Assembly (NCBI GenBank): GCA_022766785.1
Contig: JALEOL010000048.1
Location: 1 to 43,602, forward strand
Reading direction: 5' to 3'
Length of the DNA stretch: 43,602 nt
Source: Oscillospiraceae bacterium
GTDB lineage: Bacteria; Bacillota; Clostridia; Oscillospirales; Ruminococcaceae
Part shown: piece after piece, positions 16,328-23,567 of the stretch
Layout of the letters: each line of letters starts with the position of its first letter
Position numbering within the stretch: the first letter of the stretch is position 1
The notes under the pieces: model-generated
Database searches by the model: none
The model's input: the letters and a program-made list of their open reading frames with translations, nothing else
Told to the model about the DNA's origin: nothing
Made by a program: the position numbers and the translations under genes

Positions 16328-17419
16328 TCATTCCAGGAAGTCTTTCAGCTTCTTGCTGCGAGTCGGGTGGCGGAGCTTGCGCAGCGCCTTTGTTTCGATC
16401 TGGCGGATACGCTCACGGGTGACCTGGAATTCCTGCCCCACTTCCTCAAGGGTGCGCTGCCTGCCGTCGATAAGCCCGAAACGCAGGATTATCACGCGCT
16501 TTTCTCTGTCGGTGAGGGTGTCCAGCACCTCTCCCAGGGTCTGTTTGAGCACGCTGTTGCATGCCTCGTCAGCAGGCGCCGGGGCGTCCTCGTCGGGGAT
16601 AAAGTCACCCAGGTGGCTGTCCTCCTCCTCGCCGATCGGGGTCTCCAGCGACACGGGATCCTGGGCTATGCGGATTATCTCGCGCACCTTATCAAGCGGC
16701 ATACTGAGCTTCTCCGCGATCTCGTCCTCGGTCGGCTCGTAGCCGTTCTCGTGGAGCAGCTGGCTCTGCATTTTCTTCACCTTGGTGATAGTTTCCACCA
16801 TGTGCACGGGGATACGGATAGTCCTCGCCTGGTCTGCAATGGCACGGGTGATAGACTGCCTGATCCACCATGTGGCATATGTCGAGAACTTGAACCCCTT
16901 GGTGTAATCGAACTTGTCCACTGCCTTGATAAGCCCCAGATTACCCTCCTGAATGAGATCCAGGAACTGCATTCCGCGGCGGACGTACTTCTTCGCGATA
17001 CTCACCACAAGGCGCAGGTTGGCTTCGCTGAGACGCTTCTTCGCTGCCGGGTCGCCGTTCGCCATACGCTCCGCGAGCTTTATCTCCTCCTCGGTGGTGA
17101 GCAGGGGGATCCTGCCTATTTCTTTAAGGTAGAGCTTTACCGAGTCGTCCGCGAGCATTCCGTCGGTGTCATAACTCTCATCGGCGTTCTCGGACTCCGC
17201 GAGATCGATAAGACTTTCAATATCAAGGTCGGCGGTGTAGTCATCAACGATCTTGATATTAAGATTGTCAAGCTCCTCGTAGATCCCGTTTATCTGCTCC
17301 GCGTCGAAATTCAGCTCCTCCAGCACATCGGTTATCTCCTTTGTGGTGAGGCTTCCTTTCTGTTTTCCCTGCGCGAGCAGGTCACGCAGCGACGCTCCGC
17401 TGCCGTTTGTCTCTGTCAT
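16328..17419 (-). CDS. rpoD: RNA polymerase primary sigma factor RpoD (SigA)
   Basis: The housekeeping sigma-70 factor, 363 residues. Region 1.1 ([25 protein letters not shown]), region 1.2 ([17 protein letters not shown]), region 2.1-2.4 ([53 protein letters not shown]), region 3 ([14 protein letters not shown]) and region 4 ([21 protein letters not shown], then [19 protein letters not shown]) are all canonical. Its ATG overlaps the dnaG stop (ATGA), the usual dnaG-rpoD arrangement. Of the two sigma genes here this one has the canonical C-terminus and position, so I assign rpoD to it. Confidence 0.95.
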   Translation of the reverse strand: MTETNGSGASLRDLLAQGKQKGSLTTKEITDVLEELNFDAEQINGIYEELDNLNIKIVDDYTADLDIESLIDLAESENADESYDTDGMLADDSVKLYLKEIGRIPLLTTEEEIKLAERMANGDPAAKKRLSEANLRLVVSIAKKYVRRGMQFLDLIQEGNLGLIKAVDKFDYTKGFKFSTYATWWIRQSITRAIADQARTIRIPVHMVETITKVKKMQSQLLHENGYEPTEDEIAEKLSMPLDKVREIIRIAQDPVSLETPIGEEEDSHLGDFIPDEDAPAPADEACNSVLKQTLGEVLDTLTDREKRVIILRFGLIDGRQRTLEEVGQEFQVTRERIRQIETKALRKLRHPTRSKKLKDFLE

Positions 17420-19167
17420 TTGCTTTTCTTCTCCTTTAGCTTTTGTGCCAGCGTTAGCAGTTCGTCCTCGGACATGCTGCCGGCTTCTCTCTGATTTATT
17501 TTGTCATGGTACTCATTGAGCACCCTGATATAGTCGTTTACTGTATCCTCTGAATTGGCGAATTTCGAAAAGTCGTTCAGCGTGCCGTATATCCGCCCGA
17601 GTTCCTCGGTGGTGAAGGCTTCGTTGAACATCGTCCCGGCAAAATTCGCCCCGGAATTATGCTTCTGCTCCATGAACTCGAACACGCGCCGGTTGAAGTC
17701 CGTGGCGAACCCTCCCGGCAGCTTCTTACGCACGGCGGCAAGCTTGTCCGGGTTGTGAAACACATAGCAGATTATACCGCGCTCCGCCTTTTCCTCCCGT
17801 GGGAGCTTTGCCGCCTCGGGGTTTACCTTGTCGGTGTTTCTCGGGGAGATAAGGCTGCGGTATTCGTCCCGGTCGGAGCGCTTTTTCTGTCGTGAGATCT
17901 CGCTTTCCACTGCGTATCTCACCGTGTCAGACGGCACCCTTGCGGTCTCCGCCGCCTTGGAGATATAAACCGCGCGCTCCAGCGAGCTTCGTATCTGCGC
18001 GAGGAAAACCACCGCTTTTCTGAGATAAGCGGCTCTGTCCTCCTCCTTGTTCATGTCCAGCCCCTGGCACAGCTTTCCCATTTCGTAATCTATCGCGCCG
18101 CCGGAGCTTTCTATCAGATGTGCGAAAGCCTCTGCGCCGAATTTCTTTATATACTCGTCAGGATCCTTTGCGCCGGTCATTTGCAGCACCCTCGCCTTTA
18201 CGCCTGCTTCGCTCAGCAGGTTTATGCCCCGGGAAGCCGCCTTTTGACCGGGCCCGTCGCTGTCGTAGGAGAGTATCACCTCGGATTTGCCCATTCGCCC
18301 GATAAGCCTTGCCTGGGTCGCGGTTATCGCAGTGCCCAGGGTCGCCACGGCGCTGTCAAATCCTGCCTGGTGCATGGAGATAACGTCCATGTATCCCTCG
18401 CACAGAATGAAGTGATCCGCCTTGGAGTTCTTGGCGTAGTTCAGCGCGAACAGATTGTCGCGTTTCTGAAAGACGTAGGTCTCCGAGCTGTTGAGGTATT
18501 TCGCCGGAGCGTCGGAAGCGAGCGCGCGCCCTCCGAATGCGATGATATTTCCTCTGGTGTCAAAAATCGGAAACATCACCCGATTGACGAACTTGTCATA
18601 CACCCGGTTGTTGTTGCGCACCAGCAGGGAACCGTCCACAAGCTCGTCCTCGGAAAATCCGAGATTGCGCATGTAATAGTGCAGCTTGTGATAGTCGTTC
18701 ACTGCATATCCTATCCCGAAATGGCGAATAGTATGCTCGGTGAGCTGTCTTCCGGTGATGTAATTCCAACCATCTGCGCCCTCAGGTGAGAACAGCTGCC
18801 GGTGGAAGAACTTTCCGGCTTCGCGGTTCATTTCGTACAGCCGCCTGCGCTTTTTTGCAGAGTCGTCGTCCTTATCCTCGGGCATGGACATTCCGGAGCG
18901 CTGCGCCAGAAAACGCACCGCCTCGATGTAGTCCAGATTTTCGATCGCCCGGATAAATGTGATAACGTCACCGCCCGCGCCGCAGCCGAAGCAGTAGTAG
19001 CTCTGGGTGTTCGGGTAGACGTGGAACGACGGGGTTCGCTCCGAGTGGAACGGGCAGCGGCAGGAATAGGTGCTCCCGGAGCGCTTCAGCTCGACATAAT
19101 TTTCGATGACAGACACTATTTCGTTGTTGTCCCTCAGCTCCTGAAGGAAGCTCTCCGGCAATGCCAT
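17416..19167 (-). CDS. dnaG: DNA primase
   Basis: Synthesises RNA primers at the replication fork. The N-terminal zinc-binding domain is [15 protein letters not shown] followed by [11 protein letters not shown] (about residues 36-67). The TOPRIM core shows [18 protein letters not shown] and [14 protein letters not shown], with its acidic metal ligands intact. The C-terminal helicase-binding region is divergent as usual. At 583 residues it is full length. It lies 20 bases downstream of dgt and overlaps rpoD, matching the macromolecular-synthesis operon order. Confidence 0.96.
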   Translation of the reverse strand: MALPESFLQELRDNNEIVSVIENYVELKRSGSTYSCRCPFHSERTPSFHVYPNTQSYYCFGCGAGGDVITFIRAIENLDYIEAVRFLAQRSGMSMPEDKDDDSAKKRRRLYEMNREAGKFFHRQLFSPEGADGWNYITGRQLTEHTIRHFGIGYAVNDYHKLHYYMRNLGFSEDELVDGSLLVRNNNRVYDKFVNRVMFPIFDTRGNIIAFGGRALASDAPAKYLNSSETYVFQKRDNLFALNYAKNSKADHFILCEGYMDVISMHQAGFDSAVATLGTAITATQARLIGRMGKSEVILSYDSDGPGQKAASRGINLLSEAGVKARVLQMTGAKDPDEYIKKFGAEAFAHLIESSGGAIDYEMGKLCQGLDMNKEEDRAAYLRKAVVFLAQIRSSLERAVYISKAAETARVPSDTVRYAVESEISRQKKRSDRDEYRSLISPRNTDKVNPEAAKLPREEKAERGIICYVFHNPDKLAAVRKKLPGGFATDFNRRVFEFMEQKHNSGANFAGTMFNEAFTTEELGRIYGTLNDFSKFANSEDTVNDYIRVLNEYHDKINQREAGSMSEDELLTLAQKLKEKKSK

Positions 19168-19187
19168 ATGTTCACCCCGTATTCTGT

Positions 19188-20210
19188 TCAGACCAGCTTA
19201 GCCGGACTGCCGTTCCAGCCCTTGGGGATACAGATCTCCATAAACAGATCGACTGCGTAATCGTCAGTCATGCCGCTGATGAAATCCCCCACGGCGGTAG
19301 CCTTGTCGAAGCGCTCCGCCAGCGTAAGGTAAAGCCCCGGCATTTTTTCCGGGCGGTCTATAAAGTATTTGTAAAGGAACTCCACAATATACTGTGCCTT
19401 GTCCTTTTCGGCGATAGTCGGCGCGGCGTGGTAGACATTCCGGAACATGAACGCGCGCAGCTCATCGTGTGCTTTTTTGGTAGTGTCGTCCATGTGGATA
19501 TTCTCTGCGCCGCCCTCCACAAGCGAGCGGACGAGGGTGGATATCCTTGCGGATTTGGTACTTCCGAGGATCTTCACCGGGAATTCCGGCAGGTCGTTTT
19601 CGCTGATAACGCCGCCTCTGATCGCGTCGTCGATGTCATGATTTATGTACGCGATCTTGTCGCAGAAGCGCACCACCATACCCTCACGGGTGAACGGAAG
19701 CGGCGCTCCGCCTGACGTGGTGTGACCGACGATGCCGTTTCTGACTTCTTCTGTGAGGTTAAGTCCTCTGCCGTCCTTTTCGATGAATTCCACCACGCGC
19801 TCACTCTGGACATTATGCGCAAATCCCCCGGGCATCAGCTGCGACAGAACATGCTCGCCGTCGTGACCGAAGGGTGTGTGTCCCAGATCGTGCCCCAGCG
19901 CGATCGCCTCGGTGAGATCCTCGTTGAGTCCCAGCGCCCGTGCGACTGTACGGGATATCTGGCTTACCTCCAGCGTGTGTGTCAGTCTGGTACGGTAGTG
20001 GTCGGAATGCGGTATCAGAAACACCTGCGTCTTGCGTTTCAGCCTGCGGAACGCCCGGCAGTGTATTATCCTGTCCCGGTCGCGCTGGAAATCCGTGCGG
20101 AAATCGTCCGGCTTCTCGGGCATGGCGCGTCCCCGGGTATCAGCGGCTTTGCATGCGAATTCGCTGAGGGTCAGTGCTTCGTTCTGCATTATTCGTTCTC
20201 TGGGCAGCAT
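19188..20210 (-). CDS. dgt: dGTPase-like HD-domain deoxynucleotide triphosphohydrolase
   Basis: A metal-dependent HD hydrolase that removes triphosphate from dGTP or other dNTPs, influencing nucleotide pools. Metal ligands appear in RLTHTLEVSQISRTVAR, then the HD pair in IALGHDLGHTPFGHDGE, and the later DKIAYINHDIDDAIRGG. The N-terminal CRAFRRLKRKTQVF motif is typical of the Dgt group. I chose ATG 20210 (AAAGGA at a good distance) over GTG 20225; this gives 340 residues. It heads the dgt-dnaG-rpoD run, a common Clostridia order. Confidence 0.92.
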   Translation of the reverse strand: MLPRERIMQNEALTLSEFACKAADTRGRAMPEKPDDFRTDFQRDRDRIIHCRAFRRLKRKTQVFLIPHSDHYRTRLTHTLEVSQISRTVARALGLNEDLTEAIALGHDLGHTPFGHDGEHVLSQLMPGGFAHNVQSERVVEFIEKDGRGLNLTEEVRNGIVGHTTSGGAPLPFTREGMVVRFCDKIAYINHDIDDAIRGGVISENDLPEFPVKILGSTKSARISTLVRSLVEGGAENIHMDDTTKKAHDELRAFMFRNVYHAAPTIAEKDKAQYIVEFLYKYFIDRPEKMPGLYLTLAERFDKATAVGDFISGMTDDYAVDLFMEICIPKGWNGSPAKLV

Positions 20211-20348
20211 AGCAGGTCCTTTCACAAAATCGTCAAAAGGGCATAATCACCCCTCTGTATATATTACATTTTTTTTGACCGTTACACCTTTTTTCTCAGA
20301 GCACTTTTGTGAAAATCCAACAAAAAATATTTCTCGCTTTACCGCGGA
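20211..20348. other. Intergenic region between yigZ-like gene and dgt
   Basis: A+T-rich gap of about 140 bases. On the minus strand AATATATACAG near 20265-20255 could hold a -10 for dgt, but no matching -35 is clear. No strong terminator for the preceding gene is visible, so read-through into dgt is possible. Confidence 0.3.
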
Positions 20349-20969
20349 TTATGCAAAATCATAGCTTAGCTTGTCAAGCTCGGTGATCTTTATGCTGCCG
20401 TTGCAGCTGTCGGTGAGCTTGTCCGAGAGCTGCAGGGCGCTTTCCTCGCGGATACACAGCGTTATGCGCACATTGTCGGCGAAGTCCTCTTTCTCCACCC
20501 GGGCGTCCATGTCTGCGAAAATCTGGGCAAGCCTCCCGTAAAGCCCGTAATCCACCGTGATCTCCAGCCGGACTGCGGCAGCCATTCGCTTTATCTGCGC
20601 GGCTTCCACGGCGTCCTTTGCGCCCCGGGTGTAAGCCCGGACAAGTCCGCCTGCGCCCAGCATGATACCGCCGAAATACCTTGTCACCACGCAGCAGACA
20701 TCGGTAAGCCCCTCCTTGCGGAGAACCTCGTAGATTGGCAATCCTGCGGTCCCCCCGGGTTCGCCGTCGTCGGAGTGCCGGGCAGTGTTGTTTTCCCGGA
20801 GGATATAGGCGTAGCAGTTGTGGGTAGCCTTGCGGTGCATGGCGCGTATCTCCTCAATGAACGCTGTCGCCTGCTCCTCGGTCTGAACAGGGCAGAGGTA
20901 CCCTATGAATTCTGACTTTTTCTCAATAAATCTGGCTTCGCATCTCTTTGCAATGGTATTGTATTCCAT
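20349..20969 (-). CDS. YigZ/IMPACT family protein
   Basis: A 206-residue protein with the UPF0029/IMPACT signature: an N-terminal KKSEFIGYLCPVQTEEQATAFI segment, HNCYAYILRE, then DDGEPGGTAGLPIYEVL and TRYFGGIMLGAGGLVRAY. A ferredoxin-like DUF1949 C-terminal domain follows. E. coli YigZ and eukaryotic IMPACT share this fold; the bacterial role is poorly defined and may involve translation. AGGAGGTACC directly upstream of ATG 20969 shows that the open frame to its left (from 21107) is not translated. It lies downstream of the rpmE terminator. Confidence 0.92.
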   Translation of the reverse strand: MEYNTIAKRCEARFIEKKSEFIGYLCPVQTEEQATAFIEEIRAMHRKATHNCYAYILRENNTARHSDDGEPGGTAGLPIYEVLRKEGLTDVCCVVTRYFGGIMLGAGGLVRAYTRGAKDAVEAAQIKRMAAAVRLEITVDYGLYGRLAQIFADMDARVEKEDFADNVRITLCIREESALQLSDKLTDSCNGSIKITELDKLSYDFA

Positions 20970-20990
20970 GGGTACCTCCTTAATAACGCA

Positions 20991-21024
20991 AAAACACACG
21001 CAGGAAACCCGAGCGTGTGTTTTT
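20991..21024. terminator. Terminator downstream of rpmE
   Basis: A long, nearly symmetric stem: AAAACACACGC (20991-21001) with GCGTGTGTTTT (21013-21023) and an 11-base loop. Read on the minus strand it ends in GCGTGTGTTTTTGCG, a good terminator between rpmE and the YigZ-like gene. Confidence 0.85.
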
Positions 21025-21051
21025 TCTTCATTGAGTCTGGCGACAGAATAA

Positions 21052-21255
21052 TTACTTGCCCATGTTGTAGCGCTTCTTAAATCTGTCAACACGTCCGCCG
21101 GAGTCAACCAGCTTCTGCTTACCGGTGAAGAACGGATGGCACTTGGAGCAGATTTCTACTCTTATGTCCTTCTTGGTAGAGCGTGTCGGGATCTCGTTAC
21201 CGCAAGCGCATCTGATAACAGTCGCCTCGTATACGGGATGAATACCTTCTTTCAT
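21052..21255 (-). CDS. rpmE: 50S ribosomal protein L31, zinc-binding type
   Basis: A 67-residue large-subunit protein beginning [20 protein letters not shown]. Four cysteines at positions 16, 18, 36 and 39 (CAC, then CSKC) form the zinc site of the C+ type, which can be exchanged for a zinc-free paralogue during zinc limitation. ATG 21255 is supported by GAGGTG six bases upstream; a GTG three codons earlier is less likely. It has its own strong promoter and terminator, so it is a single-gene transcript. Confidence 0.96.
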   Translation of the reverse strand: MKEGIHPVYEATVIRCACGNEIPTRSTKKDIRVEICSKCHPFFTGKQKLVDSGGRVDRFKKRYNMGK

Positions 21256-21334
21256 GAATTTCACCTCAATCCATATATGCCAAACCCTGGTTTGCTTACC
21301 ATCAGCGGTTCAGACCTTGGCATAGTCATTACAA
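21256..21334 (-). promoter_or_regulatory. rpmE 5' leader with small hairpin
   Basis: Roughly 80 bases separate the predicted start of transcription from the rpmE ATG. A small hairpin, CAAAC/GTTTG with a four-base loop, lies about 35-50 bases before the start codon. Ribosomal-protein leaders for L31 are known in several bacterial groups, so autoregulation is conceivable. I cannot match this one to a known leader. Confidence 0.3.
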
Positions 21335-21340
21335 TTATAT

Positions 21341-21369
21341 ATTATATCACAACTTATCCGGAATTTCAA
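21341..21369 (-). promoter_or_regulatory. rpmE promoter
   Basis: On the minus strand TTGAAA (21369-21364), a 17-base spacer and TATAAT (21346-21341) make a strong primary-sigma promoter about 80 bases ahead of the L31 start. Confidence 0.8.
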
Positions 21370-21442
21370 GGGGTTTTTCAAAATTTTCTGAAATTTTTCC
21401 GGAAAACCGGACGAGTCGTGATACCGGTGCTTCTCTTGGTTA

Positions 21443-23158
21443 TCAGAAGCCGAGAACCTTGGTGAAATCAGCGGAAAGCTTCTCCTGGAGAGCCACGGCG
21501 TCAGACTTCTGCGCGCCTGTGGTGGTGTAGTATACCTTGATCTTCGGCTCTGTGCCGGAGGGTCTGATAACTACGCTTGCGTTGTCCTGGAGGAAGAATG
21601 TGATGACGTTGGACTTCGGCAGGGTGATCTGCTCGGTCTTTCCGTCGGAATAGGTCTTGGTGGAAGCCTCGTAGTCTGCAACAGCCTCAACGGACAGACC
21701 GCCGATAGACTTCGGACCGTTTGTTCTGAGGTCGGACATGATCTCGCTCATGCGCTCCATGCCGCTTGCGCCCTCGCAGGTGAAGTTCTCCAGCTTGTTG
21801 AAGTATACGCCGTACTCGTCGTACATTCTCTTTCTCGCTTCGATGAGGGAGATTCCCTTGGTGCGGTAGAACGCCGCCATCTCGCAGATGAGCATGGATG
21901 CCACGACAGCGTCCTTGTCGCGCACATATCCGCCTGCGAGGTAGCCGTAGCTCTCCTCAAAGCCGAAAATGTAGCGCTCCTCCTCGCCCTTTGCCTCGAG
22001 GAAGCCGATCTGCTCGCCGATGAACTTGAAGCCGGTGAGCACTTCGCGCAGCTCAACGCCGTACTTCCTGCAGATAGCCTTGGTGATGTCTGTGGTAACG
22101 ATAGTCTTTACTGCAACGGGATCCTTGGGCATTGTGCCGAGGGCGATGCGCTCCTTGCAGATGTATTCGAGAAGCAGAGCGCCCACTTCGTTTCCGGTGA
22201 ACAGCTCGTAGTGGTCGCCGTCGGGAACTGCGATGCCGACGCGGTCGCAGTCGGGGTCGGTGGCGAGCAGCAGGTCGGGCTTCTCGGTCTCGCAGAGCTT
22301 CAGACCTACGGCGAGAGCCTCCTTGATCTCGGGGTTCGGGAACGGGCAGGTGGGGAAGTTGCCGTCGGGCAGCTCCTGCTCGGGAACTACAACAACGTCT
22401 TTAACGCCGATCTCGCTGAGGATACGGCGTACAGGCTTGTTACCGGTGCCGTTGAGGGGGGTGTACACTACCTTGAGACCGCTTCCGGCAACGAGGTCGG
22501 TGTGAAGTCCCTGCTCCTTTACCTTTGCTATGTACGCGTCGATCACATCGTCGCCGATGAAGCTGATCATGCCGTCAGCGACAGCCTTGTCGAAATCGGT
22601 GGACTTTACGCCGTCGAAGATGTCGATAGCGTTGATCTTTGCGAGAACAGCCTCGGCAGCCTCCAGAGTGAGCTGGCAGCCGTCGTTGCCGTATACCTTA
22701 TAGCCGTTGTACTTTGCGGGATTATGGCTTGCAGTCACCATAACGCCTGCGCCGCAGCCCAGCGCTCTTACCGCCCAGGACAGCATGGGGGTAGGCATCA
22801 GCTCCTTGTAGATGTAAACCTTGATGCCGTTTGCAGCAAGTACCTCTGCGGTGCTCTTTGAGAAGTAGTCGGACTTGATACGGCTGTCATAGGAGATAGC
22901 CACGGACTTTTTCTCGCCGCTTGCGAGGATATACTCCGCAAGACCCTGAGTAGCCTTCTTTACGGTGTAAACGTTCATTCTGTTGGTTCCTGCGCCGATG
23001 ACTCCGCGCAGACCGCCCGTGCCGAATTCGAGATCGCGGTAGAAGCGGTCGTTCTTGCCCTCCTCGTCATTGCCGACGCTCTCAAGCTCTTTCCTGAGAT
23101 CGGGGTCAGCGACTGCCTTTTCAAGCCACAGGTCGTAAAGCTTCTGAATATCTGCCAT
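21443..23158 (-). CDS. Phosphoglucomutase/phosphomannomutase family enzyme
   Basis: A 571-residue alpha-D-phosphohexomutase that interconverts glucose-1- and glucose-6-phosphate (or the mannose forms), feeding glycogen, cell-wall and exopolysaccharide synthesis. The catalytic serine loop TASHNPAKYNGYKVYG has Ser at about 144. The metal loop ATDPDCDRVG and the sugar loop GFEESYGYLAG are intact, and the phosphate loop VIRPSGTEPKIKVYY lies at the C-terminus. Length and the N-terminal FGTGGLRGVIG motif match the PgcA-like group. AGGAGG precedes ATG 23158. It has its own promoter. Confidence 0.94.
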   Translation of the reverse strand: MADIQKLYDLWLEKAVADPDLRKELESVGNDEEGKNDRFYRDLEFGTGGLRGVIGAGTNRMNVYTVKKATQGLAEYILASGEKKSVAISYDSRIKSDYFSKSTAEVLAANGIKVYIYKELMPTPMLSWAVRALGCGAGVMVTASHNPAKYNGYKVYGNDGCQLTLEAAEAVLAKINAIDIFDGVKSTDFDKAVADGMISFIGDDVIDAYIAKVKEQGLHTDLVAGSGLKVVYTPLNGTGNKPVRRILSEIGVKDVVVVPEQELPDGNFPTCPFPNPEIKEALAVGLKLCETEKPDLLLATDPDCDRVGIAVPDGDHYELFTGNEVGALLLEYICKERIALGTMPKDPVAVKTIVTTDITKAICRKYGVELREVLTGFKFIGEQIGFLEAKGEEERYIFGFEESYGYLAGGYVRDKDAVVASMLICEMAAFYRTKGISLIEARKRMYDEYGVYFNKLENFTCEGASGMERMSEIMSDLRTNGPKSIGGLSVEAVADYEASTKTYSDGKTEQITLPKSNVITFFLQDNASVVIRPSGTEPKIKVYYTTTGAQKSDAVALQEKLSADFTKVLGF

Positions 23159-23224
23159 TATATGTTCCTCCTGTTGTTCTGTATTTTAATCAGGTGAGTG
23201 TATTATCCCTGAATAATCACATAC

Positions 23225-23253
23225 ATTATACCATATCTTCGGAGAAATTTCAA
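23225..23253 (-). promoter_or_regulatory. Promoter of the phosphohexomutase gene
   Basis: Minus strand TTGAAA (23253-23248), 17-base spacer, TATAAT (23230-23225). The spacer ends in GG. The ATG at 23158 lies about 60 bases downstream of the predicted start. Confidence 0.8.
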
Positions 23254-23314
23254 GGGGGATAGCTTATTTTTTGCAGATACTTCCGTCATTATTCTTCATA
23301 CTGAACTCTCTGCC

Positions 23315-23343
23315 TTGACAAAAGGTGAAAAGTAAGGTATAAT
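23315..23343 (+). promoter_or_regulatory. Perfect consensus promoter before the small peptide
   Basis: TTGACA (23315-23320), 17-base spacer and TATAAT (23338-23343): an exact match to the vegetative consensus. It drives transcription rightwards toward the 28-codon frame at 23381. Confidence 0.85.
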
Positions 23344-23380
23344 TCCATTGACTGAGTGTGCTTACCGGAAAGGAACTGAT

Positions 23381-23467
23381 ATGAAAAAACGACTTGCGGC
23401 GATATCGGTAATAACGATGATGACCGGCTGCGCAAACGGCGGCAGTATCTACACCCGTAGCGAGTGA
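23381..23467 (+). CDS. Putative 28-residue lipoprotein-like peptide
   Basis: A short frame, ATG 23381 to TGA 23465-23467, beginning MKKRLAAISVITMMTGC. It has a basic start, a hydrophobic core and a lipobox-like MTGC with cysteine at residue 17, followed by only eleven residues (ANGGSIYTRSE). If processed by lipoprotein signal peptidase it would leave a tiny lipopeptide. GGAAAGGA lies seven bases before the ATG, and a perfect promoter is 37 bases upstream. It may be a real micro-lipoprotein, a signalling peptide or the remnant of a truncated lipoprotein gene. I do not recognise a family. Confidence 0.45.
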   Translation: MKKRLAAISVITMMTGCANGGSIYTRSE

Positions 23468-23505
23468 ATTTATCATATTTTCTTCCGGAAATCAAATTTA
23501 AGCGC

Positions 23506-23535
23506 TTGACAAGACCCCCATTGTGGGGATATACT
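23506..23535 (+). promoter_or_regulatory. P-type ATPase promoter with palindrome in the spacer
   Basis: TTGACA (23506-23511), 18-base spacer and TATACT (23530-23535). The spacer carries a dyad CCCCA-TTG-TGGGG at 23516-23528, well placed for a repressor or a promoter-distorting activator. The gene's ATG is at 23568. Confidence 0.6.
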
Positions 23536-23567
23536 ATATTGTAAATAAGCAAGACAGAGGTGACGTC

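Noticed and set aside
16367..17494. Long + strand open frame (375 codons) opposite rpoD
   Set aside because: It is the antisense of a highly conserved sigma factor in a G+C-rich gene, where opposite frames stay open by codon bias. It has no ribosome site and no recognisable motif.
21395..21406. TTTTCCGGAAAA palindrome near the end of the phosphohexomutase gene
   Set aside because: It resembles the 27420 dyad but is in a 3' region next to TCCGG/CCGGA pairs with an A/T loop; it is more simply a weak RNA hairpin. No regulator context.
23264..23552. Short minus-strand frames opposite the small lipopeptide
   Set aside because: They overlap two good + strand promoters and a + strand ribosome site, and have no ribosome site of their own.
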